A stretch of 64,000 nt of DNA from 66-474 sp964489055 (GTDB lineage Bacteria; Pseudomonadota; Gammaproteobacteria; Xanthomonadales; Rhodanobacteraceae): the NCBI GenBank assembly GCA_964489055.1, contig CAZAXF010000001.1, positions 1 through 64,000 of the forward strand, given 5' to 3'. Below, piece after piece: positions 35,713 to 42,688 of the stretch. Every line of letters starts with the position of its first letter. The first letter of the stretch is position 1. The position numbers were made by a program, and so were the translations under genes. The notes below the pieces were generated by a model. The model ran no database searches, had not been told where the DNA came from, and was given only the letters and a program-made list of their open reading frames with translations.

Positions 35713-36330
35713 ATGCTTGAGGCATTGACGGCCCGCTCGCTGGCCGGCTTCATCCATCTTCTCACCGGCAGCCGCGCGTTCTTCGCCGAACCGCTGGCGC
35801 CTGGGCGGCGGGTCTACTACGGCAACCATTCCAGCCACGGCGATTTCGTGCTGATCTGGTCGGCGCTGCCGCGCGCGTTGCGCCGGCAGGCGCGCCCGGT
35901 GGCCGCGGCCGACTACTGGCGCCGCGGCGTGTTGCGGCGTTACCTGATCCGGCGGGTGTTCAACGGCGTGCTGATCGAGCGCAACCCGGAAAACCGCAGC
36001 GAAGACCCGATTGCGTTGATGGCCGAGGCAGTCGACGGAGGCGCCGCGCTGATCCTGTTTCCCGAAGGCACCCGCAATCCGGAGGAGGGCCTGCTGCCGT
36101 TCAAGAGCGGCGTGTATCACCTCGCAAGGCGCTGCAAGGACCTGGAACTGGTGCCGGTGTGGCTGGAGAACATCAACCGCGTGATGCCCAAGGGCCGCCT
36201 GATTCCGCTGCCGCTGCTGTGCACCGCGCGCTTCGGTGAACCGCTGCGGCTGGCCGAAGGCGAGGACAAGCGGCAATTCCTCGACCGCGCGCGCGAGGCG
36301 CTGCTCGCGCTGGCGCCGGAGGCCCCGTGA
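35713..36330 (+). CDS. PlsC-family 1-acylglycerol-3-phosphate acyltransferase-like protein
   Basis: A 205-residue acyltransferase of the LPLAT superfamily. Motif I is NHSSHGDF (the catalytic H-x4-D, residues 38-45) and motif III is LFPEGTRNPEEGLLPFKSG. There is no clear membrane helix, and the protein is shorter than PlsC (about 245). It may acylate lysophosphatidate or another lysophospholipid. A GGGAGG ribosome-binding site precedes the ATG. It overlaps the next gene by 4 bp, which couples it to the CdsA-like enzyme. Confidence 0.85.
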   Translation: MLEALTARSLAGFIHLLTGSRAFFAEPLAPGRRVYYGNHSSHGDFVLIWSALPRALRRQARPVAAADYWRRGVLRRYLIRRVFNGVLIERNPENRSEDPIALMAEAVDGGAALILFPEGTRNPEEGLLPFKSGVYHLARRCKDLELVPVWLENINRVMPKGRLIPLPLLCTARFGEPLRLAEGEDKRQFLDRAREALLALAPEAP

Positions 36331-37277
36331 GCGCCTTCTTCGACACGCACCGGCAGGCCATCGAACTGTTCGGCGGCATCGGCGTGGTGCTGCTGGTGGC
36401 CACGCTGATCGGCCGCGTGCTGGCCTTGACCGCAGCGCCCGGCAAGCGATCGACCATCGACAACCTCAACGCGCGCATCAACGCGTGGTGGGTGATGGCG
36501 CTGCTGGTCGGGGTGGCGTTCGCCTTCGGCAAGCCGGGCGTGCTGGTGCTGTTCTTCCTGGTCTCGCTGCTGGCGCTGCGCGAATTCATCACCTTGCTGC
36601 CCACACGCGGCGGCGACTACTGGGCGCTGGTGGCGGCGTTCTACGTGGTGCTGCCGATCCAGTACGTGCTGATCGGCATCGAATGGTACGGCCTGTTCTC
36701 GATCTTCATTCCGGTTTACGCGTTCCTGCTTTTGCCGATCCTGGCCGCGGTCGGCGGCGACACCACGCGCTTTCTCGAACGCACCTCCAAGATCCAGTGG
36801 GGATTGATGATCTCGGTGTTCTGCATCTCGCACGTGCCTGCGCTGTTGACGCTGCGCATCGCCGGCTACGACAACCGGCAGTTGCTGCTGATCGCGTTTC
36901 TGGTGCTGGTGGTGCAGTCCTCGGACGTGCTGCAGTACGTGTGGGGCAAGCTGTGCGGGCGGCACCTGATCGCGCCGGCGTTGTCGCCGTCGAAGACCTG
37001 GGAAGGCTTCGCCGGCGGCATCGCCACGGCCACGCTGCTGGGCGGCCTTCTGTGGTGGATCACGCCGTTTTCGTTCGTCGAGGCGCTGGGCATGGCGCTG
37101 GTAATCAACCTGATGGGTTTCCTCGGCGGGCTGGTGATGTCGGCGATCAAGCGCGACCGCGGCATCAAGGACTGGGGCCACATGATCGAAGGCCACGGCG
37201 GCGTGCTGGACCGGCTCGATTCGGTGTGCTTCGCCGCGCCGATATTCTTCCACCTGACGCGCTACTTCTTCACGTGA
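36327..37277 (+). CDS. CdsA-like phosphatidate cytidylyltransferase (YnbB-like)
   Basis: This 316-residue polytopic membrane enzyme should make CDP-diacylglycerol from phosphatidate and CTP. The CDS signature is complete near the C-terminus: SAIKRDRGIKDWGHMIEGHG followed by GVLDRLDS. The loop SPSKTWEGFAGGI is also typical. About eight hydrophobic segments are visible. The main cdsA normally lies with uppS and dxr, so this is probably a second, dedicated copy, like E. coli YnbB. Together with the preceding two genes it would form a self-contained phospholipid head-group pathway. Confidence 0.85.
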   Translation: MSAFFDTHRQAIELFGGIGVVLLVATLIGRVLALTAAPGKRSTIDNLNARINAWWVMALLVGVAFAFGKPGVLVLFFLVSLLALREFITLLPTRGGDYWALVAAFYVVLPIQYVLIGIEWYGLFSIFIPVYAFLLLPILAAVGGDTTRFLERTSKIQWGLMISVFCISHVPALLTLRIAGYDNRQLLLIAFLVLVVQSSDVLQYVWGKLCGRHLIAPALSPSKTWEGFAGGIATATLLGGLLWWITPFSFVEALGMALVINLMGFLGGLVMSAIKRDRGIKDWGHMIEGHGGVLDRLDSVCFAAPIFFHLTRYFFT

Positions 37278-37352
37278 CCGGTCAGGGCAAGGTCAAGCGC
37301 GTGGCGTCACAATCGCGCAGCCGGTGACCGGCTGCCCGAAGGAAAAGTCCGC

Positions 37353-38339
37353 TTGCGCCTGGAAAAACCCCTGGATCTGCTGGATCCCGACGCGTTGCTG
37401 AAGCGCCCCGGTGCGCGCCTGATGGTGCTGGCGCCGCATCCGGACGATGAGTCGCTGGCAGCCGGCGGCCTGATCCAGCGCGCACGCGCCTGCGGCGTGC
37501 CGGTGTGCGTGGTGTTCGTCACCGACGGCGAGAACAATCCATGGCCGCAGCGCGTGCGTGAACGCCGCCTGTGGATCGGGCGTCGGCAACGCGAGGCGTG
37601 GGGCGCGCGGCGGCGCGGCGAGGCGGACGAGGCGCTGCGCCGGCTCGGCGTCGACGCCGGAAACGTCGTACGCCTGGGCTGGCCCGACGGTGGCGTCACC
37701 TGGCGACTGCTGGCGGACACCACCGCCATGCTCGAGCGCATGCGCGACCTGGTGGCCGACTGGCAGCCAACGCTGCTGGTGCTGCCGGACCTGGTCGATC
37801 GCCATCCCGACCACAGCGCGCTGCACGTGCTGATGGAAATGGTGTTCCAGGGCATGCCGCGGGCGGCGCGACCCGCCTGCCTGGGTTACCTGCTGCACGG
37901 ACGCTCGCGGCCCGGCGTGCCGCGGCGCGCGGTGCTGGCGTTGTCGCGGGAAGAACGTGCCGGCAAGCGGCAGGCAATCCTTGCGCACGCCAGCCAGATG
38001 GCCTTCGGGCGCGGCCGCTGGTTGCGCTTCGCGGACGACCAGGAAACCTTCGTCGCGGGACTGGATTGCCATGATCTTGCCGGACCGCGGTTGCCGTGGC
38101 AGCCGCCGCGGCCGTTGCGACGGTTGCTCTCGCTGCTGGTGGTCGATGCCGATGGCGGCGGGCGCGTGCGCATCGATGGAGGCGATGGAAGCCGCGCGGC
38201 CCTGTGGTGGCGCGACGGAAGCCCGGCGGCGTGCGTGCCCCGCGCGTTGCACGCACCGTACTATGTCAAGCTGTATTGTCCGTTGCCCTCACCCTGGGTG
38301 TTCGATGGCTGGGGCTGGTGCCGGATCGGCGGTGCTTGA
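37353..38339 (+). CDS. PIG-L family deacetylase
   Basis: A 328-residue protein with the PIG-L/LmbE fold, zinc-dependent enzymes that remove acetyl from N-acetylglucosamine-type groups. The metal motif PHPDDES is at about residues 28-34 and the second metal motif is VDRHPDHSALH. The C-terminal 90 residues (after about 235) are not part of the core. TTG at 37353 is the only start that keeps the first conserved strand and follows a GAAGGAAA site. It lies 75 bp after the CdsA-like gene and completes the cassette. The substrate is unknown; an N-acetylated lipid head group would fit the context. Confidence 0.85.
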   Translation: MRLEKPLDLLDPDALLKRPGARLMVLAPHPDDESLAAGGLIQRARACGVPVCVVFVTDGENNPWPQRVRERRLWIGRRQREAWGARRRGEADEALRRLGVDAGNVVRLGWPDGGVTWRLLADTTAMLERMRDLVADWQPTLLVLPDLVDRHPDHSALHVLMEMVFQGMPRAARPACLGYLLHGRSRPGVPRRAVLALSREERAGKRQAILAHASQMAFGRGRWLRFADDQETFVAGLDCHDLAGPRLPWQPPRPLRRLLSLLVVDADGGGRVRIDGGDGSRAALWWRDGSPAACVPRALHAPYYVKLYCPLPSPWVFDGWGWCRIGGA

Positions 38340-38395
38340 CCGCGGCGGGCAGGTGGCGGCAAGCTGGCGCCCGCAATGACACGAGGATCGTGAAG

Positions 38396-38755
38396 ATGGT
38401 GGCAACCGTTGGCGCAGGGCGGCAGGGCATCCTGCCCGTGGTCATCAAGGACAGGAACACGCTGTACCAGTCCTACATGTCGTTCGTGAAGGGCGGCGGC
38501 CTGTTCGTGCCCACCAACAAGCGCTACAACCTCGGTGACGAGGTGTTCCTGCTGATGACGTTGCCCGAAGAGACCGAGCGCGTGGCGACCACCGGCCGGG
38601 TGGTGTGGATCACGCCGACCAACGCCCAGGGCAACCGTCCGGCCGGGATCGGCGTGCAGTTCACCGAAAGCGCCGACGGCGACAACGCGCGCACCAAGAT
38701 CGAAACGCTGCTGGCAGGGTTGCAGGGCGGGGACAAGCCGACCTACACGATGTAA
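38396..38755 (+). CDS. pilZ: PilZ-domain protein, type IV pilus biogenesis PilZ
   Basis: A 119-residue single-domain PilZ protein. It starts with RQGILPVVIKDRNTLYQSYM and contains GGGLFVPTNKRYNLGDEVFL, VVWITPTNAQGNRPAGIGVQ and the C-terminal PTYTM. It lacks the RxxxR and D/NxSxxG residues for cyclic-di-GMP binding, as Xanthomonas PilZ does; those homologues act through FimX and PilB in type IV pilus assembly. I prefer the ATG at 38396 over the in-frame GTG two codons upstream because of spacing from GAGG. Convergent with sufE. Confidence 0.92.
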   Translation: MVATVGAGRQGILPVVIKDRNTLYQSYMSFVKGGGLFVPTNKRYNLGDEVFLLMTLPEETERVATTGRVVWITPTNAQGNRPAGIGVQFTESADGDNARTKIETLLAGLQGGDKPTYTM

Positions 38756-38769
38756 CGCGACGCCGGCTG

Positions 38770-39198
38770 TCAGGCCTGCGTCAGCGCGTTCCGCGCGTGC
38801 AGCTTGATGGTCTTGACCATCGACGCCAGCCCGTTGGATCGGGTGGGCGAGAGGTGCTTGCCCAGGCCGATCGCGTTGATGAAGGCGGGATCGGTTTCGA
38901 GGATTTCCCGCGCGCTGCGCCCCGAGTACACCCGCAGCAGCAGCGCCACCAGGCCGGACACGATCGCCGAATCGCTGGCCGCGCGCATCTCGAGCCCGTT
39001 GGCGTTGCCCGAGACCACGATCCACACCTGCGACTGGCAGCCATCGACCTTGTTGGCCTCGCACATTTCCGCGTCCGAAAGCGCGGGCAGCTTGCGGCCC
39101 AGGTCGATCAGGTACTGGTAGCGCCCGGTCCAGTCGTCGAAGAACCCGAATTCCTCGATGATCTCTTCCTGGGCGTCATGGATGGTGGTGTCGTTCAT
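38770..39198 (-). CDS. sufE: Cysteine desulfuration protein SufE
   Basis: SufE accepts persulfide sulfur from the desulfurase SufS and passes it to Fe-S cluster assembly. The 142-residue protein shows the active cysteine in ANKVDGCQSQVWIV and the conserved DLGRKLPAL and SGRSAREILETDPAFINAIGL. It overlaps the cysS stop by 4 bp and is the second gene of the cysS-sufE unit. The pairing with cysteinyl-tRNA synthetase links two consumers of cysteine in one transcript. Confidence 0.93.
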   Translation of the reverse strand: MNDTTIHDAQEEIIEEFGFFDDWTGRYQYLIDLGRKLPALSDAEMCEANKVDGCQSQVWIVVSGNANGLEMRAASDSAIVSGLVALLLRVYSGRSAREILETDPAFINAIGLGKHLSPTRSNGLASMVKTIKLHARNALTQA

Positions 39199-40601
39199 GG
39201 ATTGGCAACTTTCCAGCGGGTTCCCTGCGGGCCGTCCTCGATCGCCACGCCCAGCGCGGCGAGTTCGTCGCGGATGGCATCGGCGCGTGCGAAGTCGCGC
39301 GCGGCGCGCGCGGCCTGGCGGGCCTCCACAAGGCTTTCGACCCGCGCGCGGTCCACGCGTTCCGTGCCGCGCTGGAACCACGCCTGCGGGTCCTGCTGCA
39401 GCAGGCCGAGCAGCGCGCCGCTGCCGAGCAGGTCGGCCCTGGCGCCAGCGAGCTCCGCCCGTTCGGTGTCGGACGGCGGCCGCTTCGCCTTGTCCAGCAG
39501 TTGCCGCGCGCGCGCGGCCTTCTGGTTGAGCATGGCCAGCGCCTGCGGCGTGTTGAGATCGTCCGCGAGCACGCCTTCGATGTCCGCCACGCTGGCGGCG
39601 GGCTGCACGTCAAACGCCGCGAGCTCGCGCAGCGTGCCGTACAGGCGATCCAGCGTGGCGATGCTCTGTTCGATCAGGGCTTCGGACCAGTCCAGCGGCT
39701 GGCGGTAGTGCGCGCTCAGCAACGCGTAGCGGATGGCTTCGGGCGGGTGCTGTTCCAGCAGTGCGTGCAGTTGCTTGACGTTGCCGATCGACTTGCTCAT
39801 CTTGGCGCCGCCGAAGGTGAGCATGCCGTTGTGCAGCCAGAAGCGCGCGAAGGTCTTGCCGCCGTGCGCGCAGGTCGATTGCGCGATTTCGTTTTCGTGG
39901 TGCGGAAACACCAGGTCCACGCCGCCGGCGTGGATGTCGATGGTCTCGCCGAGGTGTGCGGCGGCCATCGCCGAACATTCGATGTGCCAGCCCGGCCGGC
40001 CGCGGCCCCAGGGGCTGTCCCAGCCCGGCAGCTCGGGCGGGGAGGGTTTCCACAGCACGAAGTCGGCCGGATTGCGCTTGTAGGGTGCAACGTCGACCCG
40101 CGCGCCGGCGATCAGCTCGTCGGTTGAGCGTCCCGACAGTTGGCCGTATTCGGGAAAGCTGGCGACATCGAACAATACGTGGCCTTCTGCCGCGTAGGCG
40201 TGGCCCGAGGCCACCAGCCGCTCGCACATCGCCAGGATCGGCTCGATGTGCCCGGTGGCCAGCGGTTCGACATCGGGCGGCGCGACGCCGAGTTTCGCCA
40301 TGTCCTTGCGATATACGGCGGCGTATTTTTCCGCGATCGCGGCGATCGGCACGCCGGCCTCGGCGGCCGCGGCGTTGATCTTGTCGTCCACGTCGGTGAT
40401 GTTGCGGGCATACACCAGGCGCGGAAACCGGCGCCGCAGCAGGCGCGCCAGCACGTCGAACACCACCGGCCCGCGCGCATTGCCGATGTGCACGTAGCTG
40501 TACACCGTGGGGCCGCACACGTACATCGTCACGCGTTCGGGATTGCCCGGTACAAAGGGCTCGACCCGGCGGGTCAGGGAGTTGTGCAGGCGCAGCGTCA
40601 T
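39195..40601 (-). CDS. cysS: Cysteinyl-tRNA synthetase
   Basis: CysS charges tRNA-Cys. The 468-residue class I synthetase has the HIGH-like YSYVHIGNARGPVVFD near residue 35, zinc ligands in VYVCGPTVY-type and CSAMAAAHLGETIDIHAGG segments, and KMSKSIGN near residue 269. The C-terminal anticodon-binding domain is present. It starts MTLRLHNSLTRRVEPFVPGN, the usual N-terminus. It is divergent from the glycine-zipper protein gene with a 138-bp gap. Confidence 0.97.
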   Translation of the reverse strand: MTLRLHNSLTRRVEPFVPGNPERVTMYVCGPTVYSYVHIGNARGPVVFDVLARLLRRRFPRLVYARNITDVDDKINAAAAEAGVPIAAIAEKYAAVYRKDMAKLGVAPPDVEPLATGHIEPILAMCERLVASGHAYAAEGHVLFDVASFPEYGQLSGRSTDELIAGARVDVAPYKRNPADFVLWKPSPPELPGWDSPWGRGRPGWHIECSAMAAAHLGETIDIHAGGVDLVFPHHENEIAQSTCAHGGKTFARFWLHNGMLTFGGAKMSKSIGNVKQLHALLEQHPPEAIRYALLSAHYRQPLDWSEALIEQSIATLDRLYGTLRELAAFDVQPAASVADIEGVLADDLNTPQALAMLNQKAARARQLLDKAKRPPSDTERAELAGARADLLGSGALLGLLQQDPQAWFQRGTERVDRARVESLVEARQAARAARDFARADAIRDELAALGVAIEDGPQGTRWKVANP

Positions 40602-40739
40602 GCAGGGCCGTTCGCGGGAAATAATCGTGCAATTTTATCAGGTTGCATCCGGTGCTTGAGCGGGGATTCAGCCTGGGGATGGTTCAATGGCACCAAGCGA
40701 TGCGGGACCGTGCGCCCGCAGGATCATCTGGAGCGCGTC

Positions 40740-41279
40740 ATGTACAAGATCCTGGCCAGCCTGCTGCTCGTGGGCGTCGCCGCCACCGCCGGCGCACAGG
40801 GCTATCCGCCCCCGCCACCACCGCCCCCGGCGGCCCAGGCCGCGAGCACCCACTACGGCTGGGCCGAAGTCTTGCGGGTCGATCCGGTATATGCCGCCGT
40901 GGCGCAGCCACCGCAGCAGCAGTGCTATCCGCAGACGGTGACGCGGCGCGACGACAGCCACACCGGCGGCACCATCCTGGGCGCGATCGTCGGCGGCGTG
41001 CTGGGCAACACCGTCGGCAAGGGCGATGGCCGCAAGGCCGCGACCGTGGCCGGTGCGGTGGCCGGCGGGGCCATCGGCAACCGGGTCTCGGCGGCGCACG
41101 ACCGCGACATCACCACCACCCAGACGGTGTGCCATCCGGTCGACAACTACGCGCCGCAGCAGCAGATCGTCGGCTACGACGTCGAGTACCGCTATCGCGG
41201 CGAGGTGTACATGACGCGGCTTCCGTACGATCCGGGCGAGCGGCTGCGGGTCAGGATCACCATCGCGCCGGCTGGCTAG
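40740..41279 (+). CDS. Glycine-zipper 2TM-domain envelope protein
   Basis: A 179-residue secreted protein. A signal peptide (MYKILASLLLVGVAATAGAQ) is followed by a proline run, then the glycine-zipper pair GGTILGAIVGGVLGNTVGKG and AGAVAGGAIGNRV of the 17-kDa surface antigen family, then a C-terminal beta domain (YDVEYRYRGEVYMTRLPYDPG). Homologues sit in the outer membrane or periplasm; their function is not known. It is monocistronic, with a gap of more than 300 bp after it that belongs to the arginine operon leader. Confidence 0.82.
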   Translation: MYKILASLLLVGVAATAGAQGYPPPPPPPPAAQAASTHYGWAEVLRVDPVYAAVAQPPQQQCYPQTVTRRDDSHTGGTILGAIVGGVLGNTVGKGDGRKAATVAGAVAGGAIGNRVSAAHDRDITTTQTVCHPVDNYAPQQQIVGYDVEYRYRGEVYMTRLPYDPGERLRVRITIAPAG

Positions 41280-41347
41280 GAGCCCGGGCGGCATTGCAGT
41301 CCGGTTCGCGGTATGCGAGCATTGCCCGTCCGTTGCCAGATCCCGAC

Positions 41348-41455
41348 ATGACGAATTTCCTGTTCATCAACGCGACAGTCCTTGCCGGCGCCCGTGCTGC
41401 GTCGGGCATGACTTCGCGCGCGCGCCGACCGGAGCCTGGGGTTTCGGCCGGGTAG
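41348..41455 (+). CDS. Candidate leader peptide of the arginine operon (35 codons)
   Basis: The ATG at 41348 opens a 35-codon frame that reads MTNFLFINATVLAGARAASG and continues MTSRARRPEPGVSAG before TAG. Arginine codons are at positions 16, 24, 26 and 27 (CGT, CGC, CGC, CGA). Codons 24-27 end at 41428, directly before the imperfect hairpin CCGGAGCC/GGCCGGG that ends at the leader stop. A ribosome stalled there would open the hairpin and free GGCCGGGT for antiterminator pairing. The ribosome-binding site is weak. No homologue was checked. Confidence 0.5.
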   Translation: MTNFLFINATVLAGARAASGMTSRARRPEPGVSAG

Positions 41456-41490
41456 TCCGTCGCGCGCATTGCTGTTGCACGAAATGACCG

Positions 41491-41516
41491 AACCCGGCCC
41501 CGGCGCCGGGTTTTTT
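41491..41516 (+). terminator. Intrinsic terminator/attenuator before the arginine operon
   Basis: AACCCGGC (41491-41498) pairs with GCCGGGTT (41505-41512) around a 6-base loop, followed immediately by T residues to 41516. It lies 81 bp upstream of the carbamoyltransferase start on the coding strand. It could also serve as the terminator of the preceding glycine-zipper gene, but the leader ORF and competing pairing favour attenuation. Confidence 0.7.
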
Positions 41517-41596
41517 GTTGCCTTTGCCCAGGCGCATCCGTGTGCGCAAGGGCCGACCGGCCATCGCTGGCCATCACTTCACAAGGGCGTTGCACC

Positions 41597-42625
41597 GTGA
41601 CGATTCGACACTTCCTTACCACCCAGGACTGGAGCCGCGCCGAGATCGATGCGCTGCTGGACCGGGCGGCCGCCTTCAAGCGCTCGCCCGCGGGAACGCA
41701 GTTGGCCGGCAAGTCGATCGCGCTGCTGTTCTTCAATCCGTCGCTGCGCACGCGTGCCAGTTTCGAGCTGGGCGCGCACCAGCTCGGCGGCCACGCGATC
41801 GTGCTGGCGCCGGGCAAGGACGCCTGGCCGATCGAGTTCGAGGCCGGCGCGGTGATGGACGGAGAGGCCGAGGAACACGTCGCCGAGGTCGCGCGGGTGC
41901 TCTCGCGCTACGTCGACCTGATCGCGGTGCGCGCGTTCCCGAAGTTCCGCGACTGGTCGGTGGATCGCGAGGACCGCGTGATCCGCGCGTTCGCCGCGTA
42001 CGCGACGGTCCCGGTCATCAACATGGAGACCATCACCCACCCCTGCCAGGAACTTGCCCACGCCATGGCCCTGCGCGAGCACCTGGGCGAGCTGCGCGGG
42101 GAGAAATACGTGCTGACCTGGACCTACCACCCGAAGCCGCTCAACACCGCGGTGGCCAATTCGGCGCTGCTGATCGCCACGAAGATGGGCATGGACGTGA
42201 CGCTGCTGTGTCCGACGCCCGAATACGTGCTGGACGAACGCTACATGGCGTTCGGCGAGGCCAACGCGCGCGCGAACGGCGGTTCCTTGCGGGTCACGCA
42301 CGACATCGAGGACGCCTACCGCGGCGCCCGCGCCGTGTATGCGAAGAGCTGGGGCGCGCTGCCGTATTTCGGGCGCTGGGACGAGGAAAAACCCATCCGC
42401 GACGCCCATCGCCACTTCATCGTCGACGAGGCCAGGATGGCGCTGACCGACCACGCCGTGTTCAGCCACTGCCTGCCGCTGCGCCGCAACGTCAAGGCCA
42501 CCGACGCGGTGATGGACGCGCCGTCGTGCATCGCCATCGACGAAGCCGAGAACCGCCTGCACGTGCAGAAGGCGGTGATGGCGGAGTTGGCGGGACTCGG
42601 GACTCGGGACTCGGGACTCGGGTGA
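41597..42625 (+). CDS. argF': N-acetylornithine carbamoyltransferase (AOTCase)
   Basis: AOTCase makes N-acetylcitrulline from N-acetylornithine and carbamoyl phosphate, the variant arginine route of Xanthomonadales and some Bacteroidetes. The 342-residue protein has the carbamoyl-phosphate motif FFNPSLRTRASFELGA, ITHPCQELAHA, and AOTCase-specific WTYHPKPLNTAVANSAL in place of the ornithine-binding DxxxSMG loop, then FSHCLPLRRNVKATDAVMD. It starts with GTG at 41597. The last residues (GLGTRDSGLG) are encoded by GGGACTC heptamers right up to the stop codon, so the native tail has been replaced. Confidence 0.95.
   Translation: MTIRHFLTTQDWSRAEIDALLDRAAAFKRSPAGTQLAGKSIALLFFNPSLRTRASFELGAHQLGGHAIVLAPGKDAWPIEFEAGAVMDGEAEEHVAEVARVLSRYVDLIAVRAFPKFRDWSVDREDRVIRAFAAYATVPVINMETITHPCQELAHAMALREHLGELRGEKYVLTWTYHPKPLNTAVANSALLIATKMGMDVTLLCPTPEYVLDERYMAFGEANARANGGSLRVTHDIEDAYRGARAVYAKSWGALPYFGRWDEEKPIRDAHRHFIVDEARMALTDHAVFSHCLPLRRNVKATDAVMDAPSCIAIDEAENRLHVQKAVMAELAGLGTRDSGLG
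42592..42621 (+). repeat. Heptamers at the AOTCase 3' end, left arm of a 30-bp inverted repeat
   Basis: Four GGGACTC units plus GG are the exact reverse complement of 42710-42739. They code for the AOTCase C-terminus. The 88-base loop between the arms contains the AOTCase stop, the argG ribosome-binding site and the argG start codon. Confidence 0.9.
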
Positions 42626-42688
42626 AGTCGCAATCGATCAGTTTTGTCCTGTTCCACCAGGCCCTTTGATTTCCGGAGCATTACATCA

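Larger units (their letters stand above)
41280..41596 (+). promoter_or_regulatory. Leader region of the arginine operon
   Basis: This 317-bp gap holds a short leader ORF, overlapping hairpins and a T-tailed terminator, all before the carbamoyltransferase gene. GGCCGGGT at 41446-41453, spanning the leader stop codon, can pair with ACCCGGCC at 41492-41499. That pairing would exclude the terminator stem. An ARG box for a repressor was not identified with confidence. The arrangement is that of an amino-acid attenuator. Confidence 0.6.

Noticed and set aside
41257..41817. A minus-strand open frame across the arginine leader
   Set aside because: It runs antisense through the leader and AOTCase start and has no family features; the plus-strand structures explain the region better.
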